Shown piece by piece: positions 40,763 through 49,115 of a stretch of DNA of 64,000 nt. A model generated the notes under the pieces. That model was not told where the DNA came from and ran no database searches. It saw only the letters and a program-made list of their open reading frames with translations. Each line of letters starts with the position of its first letter. Within the stretch, counting starts at the first letter, position 1. A program made the translations under genes and the position numbers. Origin of the DNA: Lysobacteraceae bacterium. GTDB lineage: Bacteria; Pseudomonadota; Gammaproteobacteria; Xanthomonadales; Xanthomonadaceae. The DNA lies in NCBI GenBank assembly GCA_030681035.1, contig JAUXUI010000062.1, positions 61,958-125,957 on the forward strand, written 5' to 3'.

Positions 40763-43171
40763 ATGTTTACTGGACTGCACAAAGCAGCGCGTCGCCTGCT
40801 CAACCGGCCCGGCTATTCGGCACTGTCGATTGGCGTGCTGGGGCTCGGGCTGGGTTCCATGTTGCTGATGTTGTCGTTGGTCAATGGCCTGATGCTGGAG
40901 CCGCTGCCATTTCCGCAGCCGGATCGATTGGTGGCAATTGGTAACGCTCGCGATGGCAACATCGGTGTCGGCGATATTGACAGCGATGACTGGCTGAAGC
41001 TGATGCCGGAGCTGCGCAGCTTTAAGGCGGCGTCGACCTACGAAGAAAAGACAATCAGCATCAGTCGCGCCAATGCGATCTTCAAGCCCAAGCTTTACAA
41101 CGGCACCCGCATGGGCCATGGCATGACCGATTTGCTGGGTGTACGGCCGATGCTGGGACGCGCCTTCAGTGCGGCCGATGATCGGCCCGGCGCACCGTTG
41201 GTGGTGCTGTTGGGTGCGCGCGTATGGCAGCAGGATTTTGCCGGTGAGGCGGACATTGCCGGGCGGGTGATTCGTGTCGACGGCGAGGCAGCAACCATTA
41301 TCGGCGTAATGCCCATAGGCTTTGCCTTTCCGTTCGATAGTGAAGTGTTTGTGCCACGCCGGTTACAGATCGGTGAGGGTGAAGACATCCAGATCGTGGC
41401 GCGCCTAAACTCCAGTGTTGACGTGGCTCAGGCGCGTGCTGAACTTGAGACGGTGGCGCAAACTTTGGGTCGGGCACTGTCCGGGCAGCGCGATGACCGG
41501 CGCCTGGTACTCAAGCCACTGACACTGCGCTTCGTTGACGAAATGACACGACGCTTCGTGTGGGTGATGTTAGCGACCAGCATGCTGGTGATGGTGTTGG
41601 CATGCGTCAACGTCGCCAACCTGGAGTTGGCGCAGCATCTGACACGTCGTCGTGAACTGGCGATCTGCGGTGCGCTGGGTGCATCGCGCACCCGGCTGTT
41701 GCGCGACATGCTGGTGGAGAGTTTGTTGAAGAGCACTCTCGCTACCCTGATAGGCCTGGTCGTGGCGAACTACGGTGGGCAGTGGATACTTGAGGTGTTC
41801 CGCGCCAATGGCGATGTGCCGGCTTATTACGTGCGATTTGCGATCGATGTACGGATGCTGGGTTTCGGCATCGTTGCGGCACTGCTGACCACGTTGTTGG
41901 CCGGTCTGATCCCCGCGCTGCGCGCGTCGCGTATCAATGTGCAGGACAGCCTGCGCGATGGCGACAAGGGTTCCTCCAGCGGCGGTTTCGCGCGCCTCGT
42001 CGGGGTGCTGGTGGTGGCTGAAGTCGCCTTGACGGTGATGTTGCTGGTCAGCGGCGGCACCTTCATCCGCGGCTTGGATCGGGTGTTGAACTTTGATTTT
42101 GGCACGCGCGCCGATCCGCGAACCATCGTCACCAGCCGCATCCGTCTCTACCGGCAGCAGTTTCCCAGTGGTGCTGCGCAGGTGCAGTTTTTCGAGCGTG
42201 TGGTTGATCGCATGCGGCGCGACCCGGAAGTGTTGTCGGCGAGCGTCGCCACTGCGCTGCCCGGCACCAGCGCTGGTGACGAGCGGCTGATTTCGGCGCG
42301 CGGCGCTGCCAAGCCGGCAGCCGGTTACCCAACCGCAGTGGTTGCGCATATCGACGATTACTTTGCCGATACCTATCAGTTGCAATTATTGACTGGTCGC
42401 TTGTTCGATCAACGCGATCAGGCCGGCAGCGAGCGCGTGGTGGTGGTTGATGCGCGCCTTGCTGAATGGTTGTGGCCAGGCCGCGACCCGTTGGGTCAGA
42501 CACTGCTGGTTGATCCGCAGTCAGACACCGAAAGTTATACCGTGATCGGTGTGGTTGCGAAGTTGCACCTTGAGGACGCAGACGATCCGCAGCGCCCGGT
42601 CTATCTGTTGCCGCTGCGCCAGCATCCGCAGCGTGTCGTCACTCTGGCAGTGCGCATCCGTAGCGATGCATCGGCATTCGCCTCGAAACTGGCAGCCGCC
42701 GTGAGTGCCGAGGACGCTGATACCCCGGTGTATCGGGTGCAGACGCAACAAAAGGCCATTGAGATGGGGCGCATCGGGCCGGTGTTACTCACACAGATCT
42801 TTTCCGGCATGGGGCTGCTGGCATTGGCGCTTGCTGCCGCCGGGCTGTATGGCGTGCTCGCCTTTGGTGTTGAACAACGCACGCGCGAAATTGGCATTCG
42901 CCGTGCGATCGGCGCCAGCCGCCGCGAGATTGCTGCGGTAGTCAGCAAGCGCGCGCTCTGGCAGGTCGGCGCCGGCCTGCTGATCGGGTTGGGCCTGGGA
43001 TTGCCGTGGTCCGGGCTGCTCGCCGACCCGCTGATGCAGACCCAGGGCTACGACGGCCTGGTGTTCGGACTGGTGGTGGTGTTGGTGTTGGTCGTCGCGC
43101 TGCTGGCGAGCCTGATTCCGCTGCGCCGCGCGCTGCGGGTCGATCCGATGATCGCGTTGCGTTACGAATAA
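40763..43171 (+). CDS. FtsX/MacB-type ABC permease 2 (802 aa)
   Basis: Same doubled MacB-core/FtsX layout as the preceding gene: MFTGLHKAARRLLNRPGYSA, a first helix (about 18-40), MacB core with FSAADDRPGAPLVVLLGARV and RVIRVDGEAATIIGVMPIGF, first FtsX block RRRELAICGALGASRTRLLR (about 305-430), and a second half with YGVLAFGVEQRTREIGIRRA near the C terminus and ending RALRVDPMIALRYE. The 3' 60 nt are nearly identical to the end of the remnant at 45595-45753, which identifies this gene or a close copy as a recombination donor. GAGG lies 11 bases before the ATG. Confidence 0.87.
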   Translation: MFTGLHKAARRLLNRPGYSALSIGVLGLGLGSMLLMLSLVNGLMLEPLPFPQPDRLVAIGNARDGNIGVGDIDSDDWLKLMPELRSFKAASTYEEKTISISRANAIFKPKLYNGTRMGHGMTDLLGVRPMLGRAFSAADDRPGAPLVVLLGARVWQQDFAGEADIAGRVIRVDGEAATIIGVMPIGFAFPFDSEVFVPRRLQIGEGEDIQIVARLNSSVDVAQARAELETVAQTLGRALSGQRDDRRLVLKPLTLRFVDEMTRRFVWVMLATSMLVMVLACVNVANLELAQHLTRRRELAICGALGASRTRLLRDMLVESLLKSTLATLIGLVVANYGGQWILEVFRANGDVPAYYVRFAIDVRMLGFGIVAALLTTLLAGLIPALRASRINVQDSLRDGDKGSSSGGFARLVGVLVVAEVALTVMLLVSGGTFIRGLDRVLNFDFGTRADPRTIVTSRIRLYRQQFPSGAAQVQFFERVVDRMRRDPEVLSASVATALPGTSAGDERLISARGAAKPAAGYPTAVVAHIDDYFADTYQLQLLTGRLFDQRDQAGSERVVVVDARLAEWLWPGRDPLGQTLLVDPQSDTESYTVIGVVAKLHLEDADDPQRPVYLLPLRQHPQRVVTLAVRIRSDASAFASKLAAAVSAEDADTPVYRVQTQQKAIEMGRIGPVLLTQIFSGMGLLALALAAAGLYGVLAFGVEQRTREIGIRRAIGASRREIAAVVSKRALWQVGAGLLIGLGLGLPWSGLLADPLMQTQGYDGLVFGLVVVLVLVVALLASLIPLRRALRVDPMIALRYE

Positions 43172-43183
43172 GGAGGTTTGCGC

Positions 43184-45583
43184 ATGGTTACCCATCTGTT
43201 TTCTGATATGCGCAACGCCACGCGCTCGCTGCTGCGAGCGCCGCTGTTCAGCCTGGCGGTGCTGTTGCTGCTGGGCGGCGGCCTTGGGCTGGTGTTGAGC
43301 GTGGGCACAGCGGCCTGGTCGCTGTTGGCGCGGCCGTTGCCCTATCCGGCTGGCGAACGTCTGGTTGAGGTGTCGGGCGTTTCGGCGAGCCAGCAGACCG
43401 CATTCGGATGGGCGCCGGGGCTGCTTGCGGATTTGCGCGCGATGCCTGGAGTGGAGGCGATTGGTGCGTACGAGTTGCGCAAGCCGCTGTTCGACAACAA
43501 CGGCAGTGCGTTCACGCATGCTGCGCTCTCGCCGGAAATCCTGCGTCTGCTCGGCGCGCGGCCATTGCTGGGCAGCGTGTTTGCCAACGATCCGGGTGAT
43601 GCTGAGCAGATATTGTTGTCGGAAGCGACGTGGCGCTCGCGCTTCGGCGCTGACCCCGCGATCGTGGGCCGATCGATCGCATTTGATGGCCGCCGCTTGC
43701 GGGTCGTCGGCGTGCTCGGGCGGGCATTCCGTTTTCCGAGCGCGGACATCGCGCTGTGGACACCGCTGCACTACAGCGCCGAGCAGCTTCGGCACAAGGA
43801 TTGGTTCGCGCTCGGCGGTGTGCCGGTGCTGGCGAGGCTCGCTCCCAATGCCGATGTCGCGCAGTTTTCGCAGCGTTTGGACCGGACGTTGGGCGATCTA
43901 CCCGAGATTGGCATGCTGCGGCAGTTCGCCCATCTGCGCTTGCAGGCGGTTTCGCTGCGTGATCGCTGGGTTGGTGAGCGGCGCAGCCTGCTGATCCTGT
44001 TGAGCGTGTCGGTGCTGGCTCTGCTCGGCTTGTTGGTGGCGAATGTGGTCACCCTGTGGATCGGGCGCATCGTTGCGCGCGCGCGCGAGTTGGCGCTGCG
44101 CAGCGTGCTCGGCGCTGGCATCTCACGGCTGCTGCGGTTGGTGTTGTTCGAGGTGGCGCTGTTATGCGTCGGCGCGCTGTTGCTGGGGCTGGCGTTGGTG
44201 CCGACCGGGCTGCGCGTGATGCAGGGCCTGGGCGTGATCGATGCCGGGTTGCCGTGGCGGGTTGATGGCGGAGCGATCACACTGCTATCGGGATTGGCAG
44301 TGGTGGCGCTGGTGGCCAGCGTGCTGTCAGTGGTGAGCTATTGGGCGATCCGGCGCATTTCTACGATGTCGGCACTGGCGCAGGCTGCCACTGCCCGCAA
44401 TGCGGGCACTGCCGGCGCTGTGATCCAGCGCGCGCTGGTGCGGCTGCAGTTGGCATTGGCGGTGGCGCTGCTCGCCGCCGGTGCCTTGCTGAGCCGGAGC
44501 ATGGTCAACTTGCTCGATCAAGACCTTGGCTTTCGTGCGGATGGGGTGGTGGCGGCGGCAGTGGATGCGCGCGCCGATGGCGAGGTGACGGTGGCACAGG
44601 CACGATCATTGTTCGATGCGATTGGCGCATTGCCGGGCGTCCAGGCGGTCAGCTTCACCTCGGCAATGCCATTTTCCGGCAACGAGACGATCATGTTGGC
44701 GTCGACCCGTGACAACGCTGACGCCGAGCGTTTTCCGGTGCGCGACCGGGTTGTCGGCGCGGCGTATTTTTCGGTGATGGGGTTGCCGCTGCTGTACGGT
44801 CGCGGATTCGCCGATGCTGGCCAATCGCCGACGTCTGCGGTGGGTAACGGCGTGGTTGTCGACACCCAGTTCGTGCAGCGACACCTGGTGCAGGTTGACC
44901 CGCTCAGCGCGCAACTGAATTTCGCGGCCGACGGCGAAGCGCCGGAGTGGGTACCGGTCGTGGGGGTGGTGCCGACCGTGCGTCACACCGGGCTGGACGA
45001 GAAGGCCGAATTGGGGACGGTTTACAGCGTGTCGGGCGATCCGGCAGCGGCGGCGGGCTCATGGCTGCTGCGCACCCAGATGGATGCCGGTGTGCTCGGC
45101 GAGCGCCTGCGTTCGCTGGCGGGTAGTGCCGGTCTGCGCATTACCCAAGTGACGCCATTGCAGTCGCGGATCAGGGCGAGTGTCGATGAGCGAATGCACT
45201 TGCTGATGCTGGTGCTTGGCTTTGCTGCATCCAGCGTAATCGTTGCCGGATTTGGCCTGTTCGCATTGATTGCGTTGGCGATCCGTCAGCGCCGGGCCGA
45301 GTTCGCCCTGCGCATCGCGCTGGGTGCCTCGGTGCGCAGCATCCTGGGATTGGCGATTCGCGCCGGCCTGCACATCGCTTTGCCGGGGTTGGCATTGGGT
45401 GTGCTGCTGGCCCTGGTTCTCGGCCACCTGTTGGCGGCGCAGCTGTATCTGGTCGACGCCTGGGACGGCATCAGCCTGCTGTCTGCCACCGCGCTGGGGC
45501 TGCTGCTCGCGGTCGCTGCCTGTCTGGGTTCAGCGTGGCGGCTCAGCCGTGATAATCCGATGACCGTGTTGCGGCATGAGTAA
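43184..45583 (+). CDS. FtsX/MacB-type ABC permease 3 (799 aa)
   Basis: AGGAGG seven bases before the ATG at 43184 sets the start (MVTHLFSDMRNATRSLLRAP); the TTG at 43178 is rejected. Layout: N-terminal helix, MacB core (RSIAFDGRRLRVVGVLGRAF), first FtsX block (RARELALRSVLGAGISRLLR), second half with FALIALAIRQRRAEFALRIA and the end LSRDNPMTVLRHE. It starts 12 nt after permease 2 and is followed after 11 nt by the fused remnant. Diverged from permeases 1, 2 and 4 along its length, so duplication of the intact genes is old. Confidence 0.87.
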   Translation: MVTHLFSDMRNATRSLLRAPLFSLAVLLLLGGGLGLVLSVGTAAWSLLARPLPYPAGERLVEVSGVSASQQTAFGWAPGLLADLRAMPGVEAIGAYELRKPLFDNNGSAFTHAALSPEILRLLGARPLLGSVFANDPGDAEQILLSEATWRSRFGADPAIVGRSIAFDGRRLRVVGVLGRAFRFPSADIALWTPLHYSAEQLRHKDWFALGGVPVLARLAPNADVAQFSQRLDRTLGDLPEIGMLRQFAHLRLQAVSLRDRWVGERRSLLILLSVSVLALLGLLVANVVTLWIGRIVARARELALRSVLGAGISRLLRLVLFEVALLCVGALLLGLALVPTGLRVMQGLGVIDAGLPWRVDGGAITLLSGLAVVALVASVLSVVSYWAIRRISTMSALAQAATARNAGTAGAVIQRALVRLQLALAVALLAAGALLSRSMVNLLDQDLGFRADGVVAAAVDARADGEVTVAQARSLFDAIGALPGVQAVSFTSAMPFSGNETIMLASTRDNADAERFPVRDRVVGAAYFSVMGLPLLYGRGFADAGQSPTSAVGNGVVVDTQFVQRHLVQVDPLSAQLNFAADGEAPEWVPVVGVVPTVRHTGLDEKAELGTVYSVSGDPAAAAGSWLLRTQMDAGVLGERLRSLAGSAGLRITQVTPLQSRIRASVDERMHLLMLVLGFAASSVIVAGFGLFALIALAIRQRRAEFALRIALGASVRSILGLAIRAGLHIALPGLALGVLLALVLGHLLAAQLYLVDAWDGISLLSATALGLLLAVAACLGSAWRLSRDNPMTVLRHE

Positions 45584-45594
45584 GGAAAATGTGC

Positions 45595-45753
45595 ATGTTG
45601 CGTAGCGTATTTCGACAACTGTTCCGCGCCCCCGGATTTGCGCTTGCGGTCACGGCATTTCTTGGTGTCTCGGTAGCGGCGTTGCTGGCGAGACTGCTTC
45701 CGCTGCGCCGCGCGCTGCGGGTCGATCCCATGATCGCGTTGCGTCATGAATGA
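45595..45753 (+). pseudogene. Fused 52-codon remnant of two permease genes
   Basis: Codons 1-32 are identical to the first 96 nt of permease 4 (46718-46813): MLRSVFRQLFRAPGFALAVT and onward to VAALLA. Codons 33-52 match the last codons of permease 2 (LPLRRALRVDPMIALR). The join (about 45690) is in frame, leaving a complete mini-ORF with ribosome binding site, one hydrophobic segment and stop. It is the product of a deletion or recombination between tandem permease paralogues. It could still be expressed as a single-pass peptide. Confidence 0.85.
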
Positions 45754-45805
45754 GTGGGCCTGCACCGCAGCCGCCAAACCGCAGCGTATGCTCAGGCCTT
45801 GGCCA

Positions 45806-46213
45806 TCACAGCGGCAAGGTCCAGTTCAACACGGTGAGACCGGGTACGCGCGCAAACACCTGGTCGGCGCTGACGATCACTGCATCGTGTTCGCTGGCAT
45901 GGGCGGCGATCAAAAGGTCCATCGCCGACAAGGTCACGCCGCTTGCTTCCAGTTGCGCGCGCAAGGTGCCGTAACTGCGGCTGGTGACGGATGTCCAGGG
46001 CAGGATGGTGCAGGCAGCAAGCAGGCTCTCCACCGCCTGCGCCAGGCGTGTGGCTTGGGGTCGGCGTGCCAGGCCATAGCGCAGTTCGGCTTCGCTGATG
46101 ACCGACAGGCAAAGATTACGTCCCCGCAACAAGGCATCGAGTTGCGCTGCCCGACCCTGGATCAGGCTGGATACGGCATTGGTATCCAGGATGTGGGGTC
46201 GGCTCACGGCCAC
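45806..46213 (-). CDS. VapC-family PIN-domain toxin (135 aa), module 1
   Basis: Ribonuclease toxin. PIN signature residues are visible: [12 protein letters not shown] (first Asp), [16 protein letters not shown] (Glu), the [21 protein letters not shown] block (third and fourth Asp), and [12 protein letters not shown]. It overlaps the antitoxin gene by 10 nt, the standard order with antitoxin first. Oriented against the surrounding permease array, so it has its own promoter. The length is normal and all acidic residues are present, so it is probably active when free of antitoxin. Confidence 0.92.
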   Translation of the reverse strand: MAVSRPHILDTNAVSSLIQGRAAQLDALLRGRNLCLSVISEAELRYGLARRPQATRLAQAVESLLAACTILPWTSVTSRSYGTLRAQLEASGVTLSAMDLLIAAHASEHDAVIVSADQVFARVPGLTVLNWTLPL

Positions 46214-46458
46214 TCGCGCTCGGTCGGCGGCGCCGGATCGCGGGGCAGGGCAAAGGTTTGGAACTCGTCCGCTGCCTGGGTCAGCAGTTGGTCACGCAGC
46301 GCGATGAAGTCATCAAACCTGCCGTGGTACGGGCTCAGGATGACGTCGCCGGTCAGTGGGTCGCGGCGAATATGGACCGCGTCACCTTCGAAGCGGAACT
46401 CAGCCGGCAGGCGGACCGCTTGGCTGCGTCCATTTTTGAATAGTTTTGCGGATTTCAT
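46204..46458 (-). CDS. VapB/AbrB-type antitoxin (84 aa), module 1
   Basis: SpoVT/AbrB swapped-hairpin DNA-binding fold: [30 protein letters not shown] and LTGDVILSP, then a C-terminal toxin-binding tail ([20 protein letters not shown]). The start at 46458 is supported by GGAGG five bases upstream; a longer in-frame extension is unlikely. The N-terminal half is close to the antitoxin of module 2 at 51237 (shared [14 protein letters not shown] core), but the tail differs, fitting different toxin partners. Confidence 0.92.
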   Translation of the reverse strand: MKSAKLFKNGRSQAVRLPAEFRFEGDAVHIRRDPLTGDVILSPYHGRFDDFIALRDQLLTQAADEFQTFALPRDPAPPTEREWP

Positions 46459-46480
46459 CGCGTCCTCCACGGGCGTGGAA

Positions 46481-46494
46481 TATACCGCAGTATA
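46481..46494 (-). promoter_or_regulatory. TATAC-N4-GTATA dyad, candidate VapBC operator
   Basis: TATACCGCAGTATA lies 23 nt upstream of the vapB start and is flanked by further TATA-rich bases. Position and symmetry fit an AbrB-type autoregulatory operator. Inferred. Confidence 0.5.
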
Positions 46495-46561
46495 TACCAA
46501 TGACGGGTCGGAAAAGGGCGACCCAGGCGAAGCATCATTCAGTAACGACCAGCGACCACTG

Positions 46562-46715
46562 CGGCTTGCCTTGTGGGTCGCGCCAACACAAGCGTTGCGG
46601 GAGCAGTAGCGCGATGCTTACGAACACGAAGAGATTTCCGTCATCGTTCAAGGTTTGGGTATTGCGTAGCTTGCAGCGCTGGCCTCAGGCCTTGCGGCAT
46701 GAAAAGGGAGCATGA
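46562..46715 (+). pseudogene. Two further permease 3'-end remnants
   Basis: One frame ending at 46609 reads [19 protein letters not shown], matching the C-terminal wording of the array permeases (compare RIAPTEALREE of permease 1 and DALRAQ of permease 4), with the shared sequence GCAGTAGCGCGATGC after the stop as at the end of permease 4. A second frame (46614-46715, 33 codons) ends RWPQALRHEKGA, like the TVLRHE end of permease 3, and its last bases provide the ribosome binding site of permease 4. These are fossils of earlier array members. Confidence 0.55.
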
Positions 46716-46717
46716 GC

Positions 46718-49081
46718 ATGTTGCGTAGCGTATTTCGACAACTGTTCCGCGCCCCCGGATTTGCGCTTGCGGTCACGGCATTTCTTGGTGTCTCGGTAGC
46801 GGCGTTGCTGGCGCTGGCGACGGCAACCTGGACGTTGCTGGGCAAGCCATTGCCTTATCCGGACGGGGAGCGGCTGGTCAACGTCCATGGTTATTCGCTC
46901 AAGGAAGGGTTTGAGCTGGGATTTGCCGTGCCGTTGGCGATGCAGCTTGGCGAATTGGATCAGGTCGAGACCTTGGGATTCCAGCGAGTCGGATCCGACA
47001 TGGAAGGCGCGCAGGGCGCCCGATTGCAGACGTCGCTGGTGTCGCCGTCGTTGTTGCGCATGCTTGGCGCGTCGCCGCTGCTCGGCCGCTTGCCGACGGA
47101 CGACGAGCCGCTCGACAGCGTGTTGATCGGGGAGGCGTTTTGGGAGAATCGGTTCAATCGCGACCCCAACGTACTGGATCGGATGATCGAGTTGCCGGGA
47201 CACCGGCTGCGGGTGATCGGGGTGTTGCCGCGTGCGTTCGGATTCCCGCGCGGTGATGTCGCCATTTGGCAACCGTTGGTGTTTACGGACGCCGAGCGCG
47301 CACCACAGCAAATGGAGAATTGGGGTGCCTTGCAGGTCTACGCCCGGCTCAAGCCGGGTGCGAGTGCAACGGCATTGTCGCAGGCGATCCGGGCCCGATG
47401 GGATGCCTTGCCCGAGTTGGCGCCGATGCGTGAATCGCTGGGTCTGGAGATGCGTGTGACATCGTTGCGCGCGCGTCTTGCGCCGGGGAATTCCGAGCTG
47501 CTGCCGCAGTTGTCGTTGGCGACCGTGTTGGTGTTGCTGACGTTGGTCGCCAATCTCGCCAATCTCTGGCTCGGGCGCACTGTGGCGCGGCAACGCGAAC
47601 TGGCGATTCGTGGCGCCCTGGGCGCCAGTGGCTGGCGAGTGGTGGCACCGGTGTTGGTCGAAATTGCCATCCTGACCCTGCTCGGGGTGGTGTTCGGGCT
47701 TGTATTGGTGCCGTCAGGTATCGATGTATTGCAGGCGCTGGGGGTATTCGACGGTAAGTCACCCTTGTTGGTACGGTTGGACGTCATCACCGCAGTGATC
47801 GCCGTGCTGACCGCACTGCTGTTGATCGCGTTGTTGTCGATTGGGCCGTTATGGTTGATCCGGCGTGGGTTCGAAGCTGGTGGTCTGGGTGGCGGGCCGC
47901 GCACCTTGACGCTCAGTCGCGGTGGTACACGGCTGCGGCGCGGGCTGGTGGCGTTTCAGGTGGCGGTGGCGATGACCTTGCTGGCAGGCGGAGGTCTGCT
48001 GTTGCGCAGCATGGGCGCGTTGCTGGCAACGGATACCGGGTTTTCCGCGCGCGACATTGTCATGGCTGCGGTGACGCCCAAAGATGCGCGGGTAGCGGGC
48101 ACCGATCTGTCGGCCGGGCAACGGATGGCTGCCTGGTATGCCGATGTGTCCTCGCTGCCGGGCGTAAAGGCCGCCAGTTTCGCCACCGCGCCGCCGTTCT
48201 CGCAGACCGAAATCGTGTCAACGGTCCGACTGGTCGGTGACCCACACGAGGTTACGGTTCGTGATCGCGTCGTCGGCCCCGGCTATTTTGATCTGATCGG
48301 GCAACCCATTTCGGTCGGGCGCGCCTTCCGCAGTGACGATGCGGCTGCGGTTATCGTCGATGCGCTTTTTGTAAAGCGGAATCTGTCCGGCGTCGATCCG
48401 CTTCAGGCCAGTATCGAGGGCGGCGACGAGCATTTGCCGACGCGTATCATCGGCGTGGTGCCGACGATAAAACATGCCAGCCTGGACGAGGCTGCATCGA
48501 TGGGGGCGATGTACCGTCAGATCATCGATCCGGGCCAGCCCGGCATCTTGCCGCGCTATGCGTTGCTGGCGACGAATGGCGACGGCAGTGCGATGCGCAT
48601 GCGTCTGGAGGAACTTGCCAACGCCCACGGCCTGCGCCTGGAACGCGCCGACACGATCAAGGGATGGATGCGCGAATCGTTGGCCGCGCGCATGCCGCTG
48701 CTGTGGTTGTTGGGCGGCTTTGCCATCACCTGTCTGCTGTTGTCCTGCACCGGTCTGTTTGCGCTGGTGCAATTCGCGGTGCGCAGCCGGCGTAGCGAAT
48801 TCGGTCTCAAGATGGCGCTGGGCGCCACCAGCGCGTTGCTGGAACGGCAGGTGGTATGGGCGAGCTTGCGCTCCATGTGGCCGGGGTTGATTTTGGGTGT
48901 GATCGGTGCGCTGATCGTTGGCCACCTGCTCGCGTCGAGGTTGTATCAGGTTTCGCCATATGACCCGATCACGCTGGTGCTGGTGGCGCTGTTGCTGGCT
49001 GCGGTTTCATTGGCCGCAGCTTGGTGGCCGGCACGGCGTGCGGGAAGGGTGGCGCCGATCGACGCATTGCGTGCGCAGTAG
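46718..49081 (+). CDS. FtsX/MacB-type ABC permease 4 (787 aa)
   Basis: Doubled MacB-core/FtsX permease like the three upstream: MLRSVFRQLFRAPGFALAVT, helix 1 (about 15-37), MacB core (MIELPGHRLRVIGVLPRAFG), first FtsX block (RQRELAIRGALGASGWRVVA), second half with FALVQFAVRSRRSEFGLKMA and the end RVAPIDALRAQ. The ATG at 46718 has AAGGGAG seven bases upstream and matches the start of the fused remnant at 45595; the ATG at 46712 is too close to that site. Its first 96 nt are duplicated at 45595. Separated from permease 3 by the remnant and VapBC module 1. Confidence 0.87.
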   Translation: MLRSVFRQLFRAPGFALAVTAFLGVSVAALLALATATWTLLGKPLPYPDGERLVNVHGYSLKEGFELGFAVPLAMQLGELDQVETLGFQRVGSDMEGAQGARLQTSLVSPSLLRMLGASPLLGRLPTDDEPLDSVLIGEAFWENRFNRDPNVLDRMIELPGHRLRVIGVLPRAFGFPRGDVAIWQPLVFTDAERAPQQMENWGALQVYARLKPGASATALSQAIRARWDALPELAPMRESLGLEMRVTSLRARLAPGNSELLPQLSLATVLVLLTLVANLANLWLGRTVARQRELAIRGALGASGWRVVAPVLVEIAILTLLGVVFGLVLVPSGIDVLQALGVFDGKSPLLVRLDVITAVIAVLTALLLIALLSIGPLWLIRRGFEAGGLGGGPRTLTLSRGGTRLRRGLVAFQVAVAMTLLAGGGLLLRSMGALLATDTGFSARDIVMAAVTPKDARVAGTDLSAGQRMAAWYADVSSLPGVKAASFATAPPFSQTEIVSTVRLVGDPHEVTVRDRVVGPGYFDLIGQPISVGRAFRSDDAAAVIVDALFVKRNLSGVDPLQASIEGGDEHLPTRIIGVVPTIKHASLDEAASMGAMYRQIIDPGQPGILPRYALLATNGDGSAMRMRLEELANAHGLRLERADTIKGWMRESLAARMPLLWLLGGFAITCLLLSCTGLFALVQFAVRSRRSEFGLKMALGATSALLERQVVWASLRSMWPGLILGVIGALIVGHLLASRLYQVSPYDPITLVLVALLLAAVSLAAAWWPARRAGRVAPIDALRAQ

Positions 49082-49115
49082 CGCGATGCCGCTGGCGGCC
49101 CCTGCGGTTCGCGGG

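Noticed and set aside
45746..46609. 287-codon plus-strand frame across VapBC module 1
   Set aside because: Mostly antisense to vapC and vapB. Only its last about 16 codons are meaningful, as a permease 3'-end remnant.
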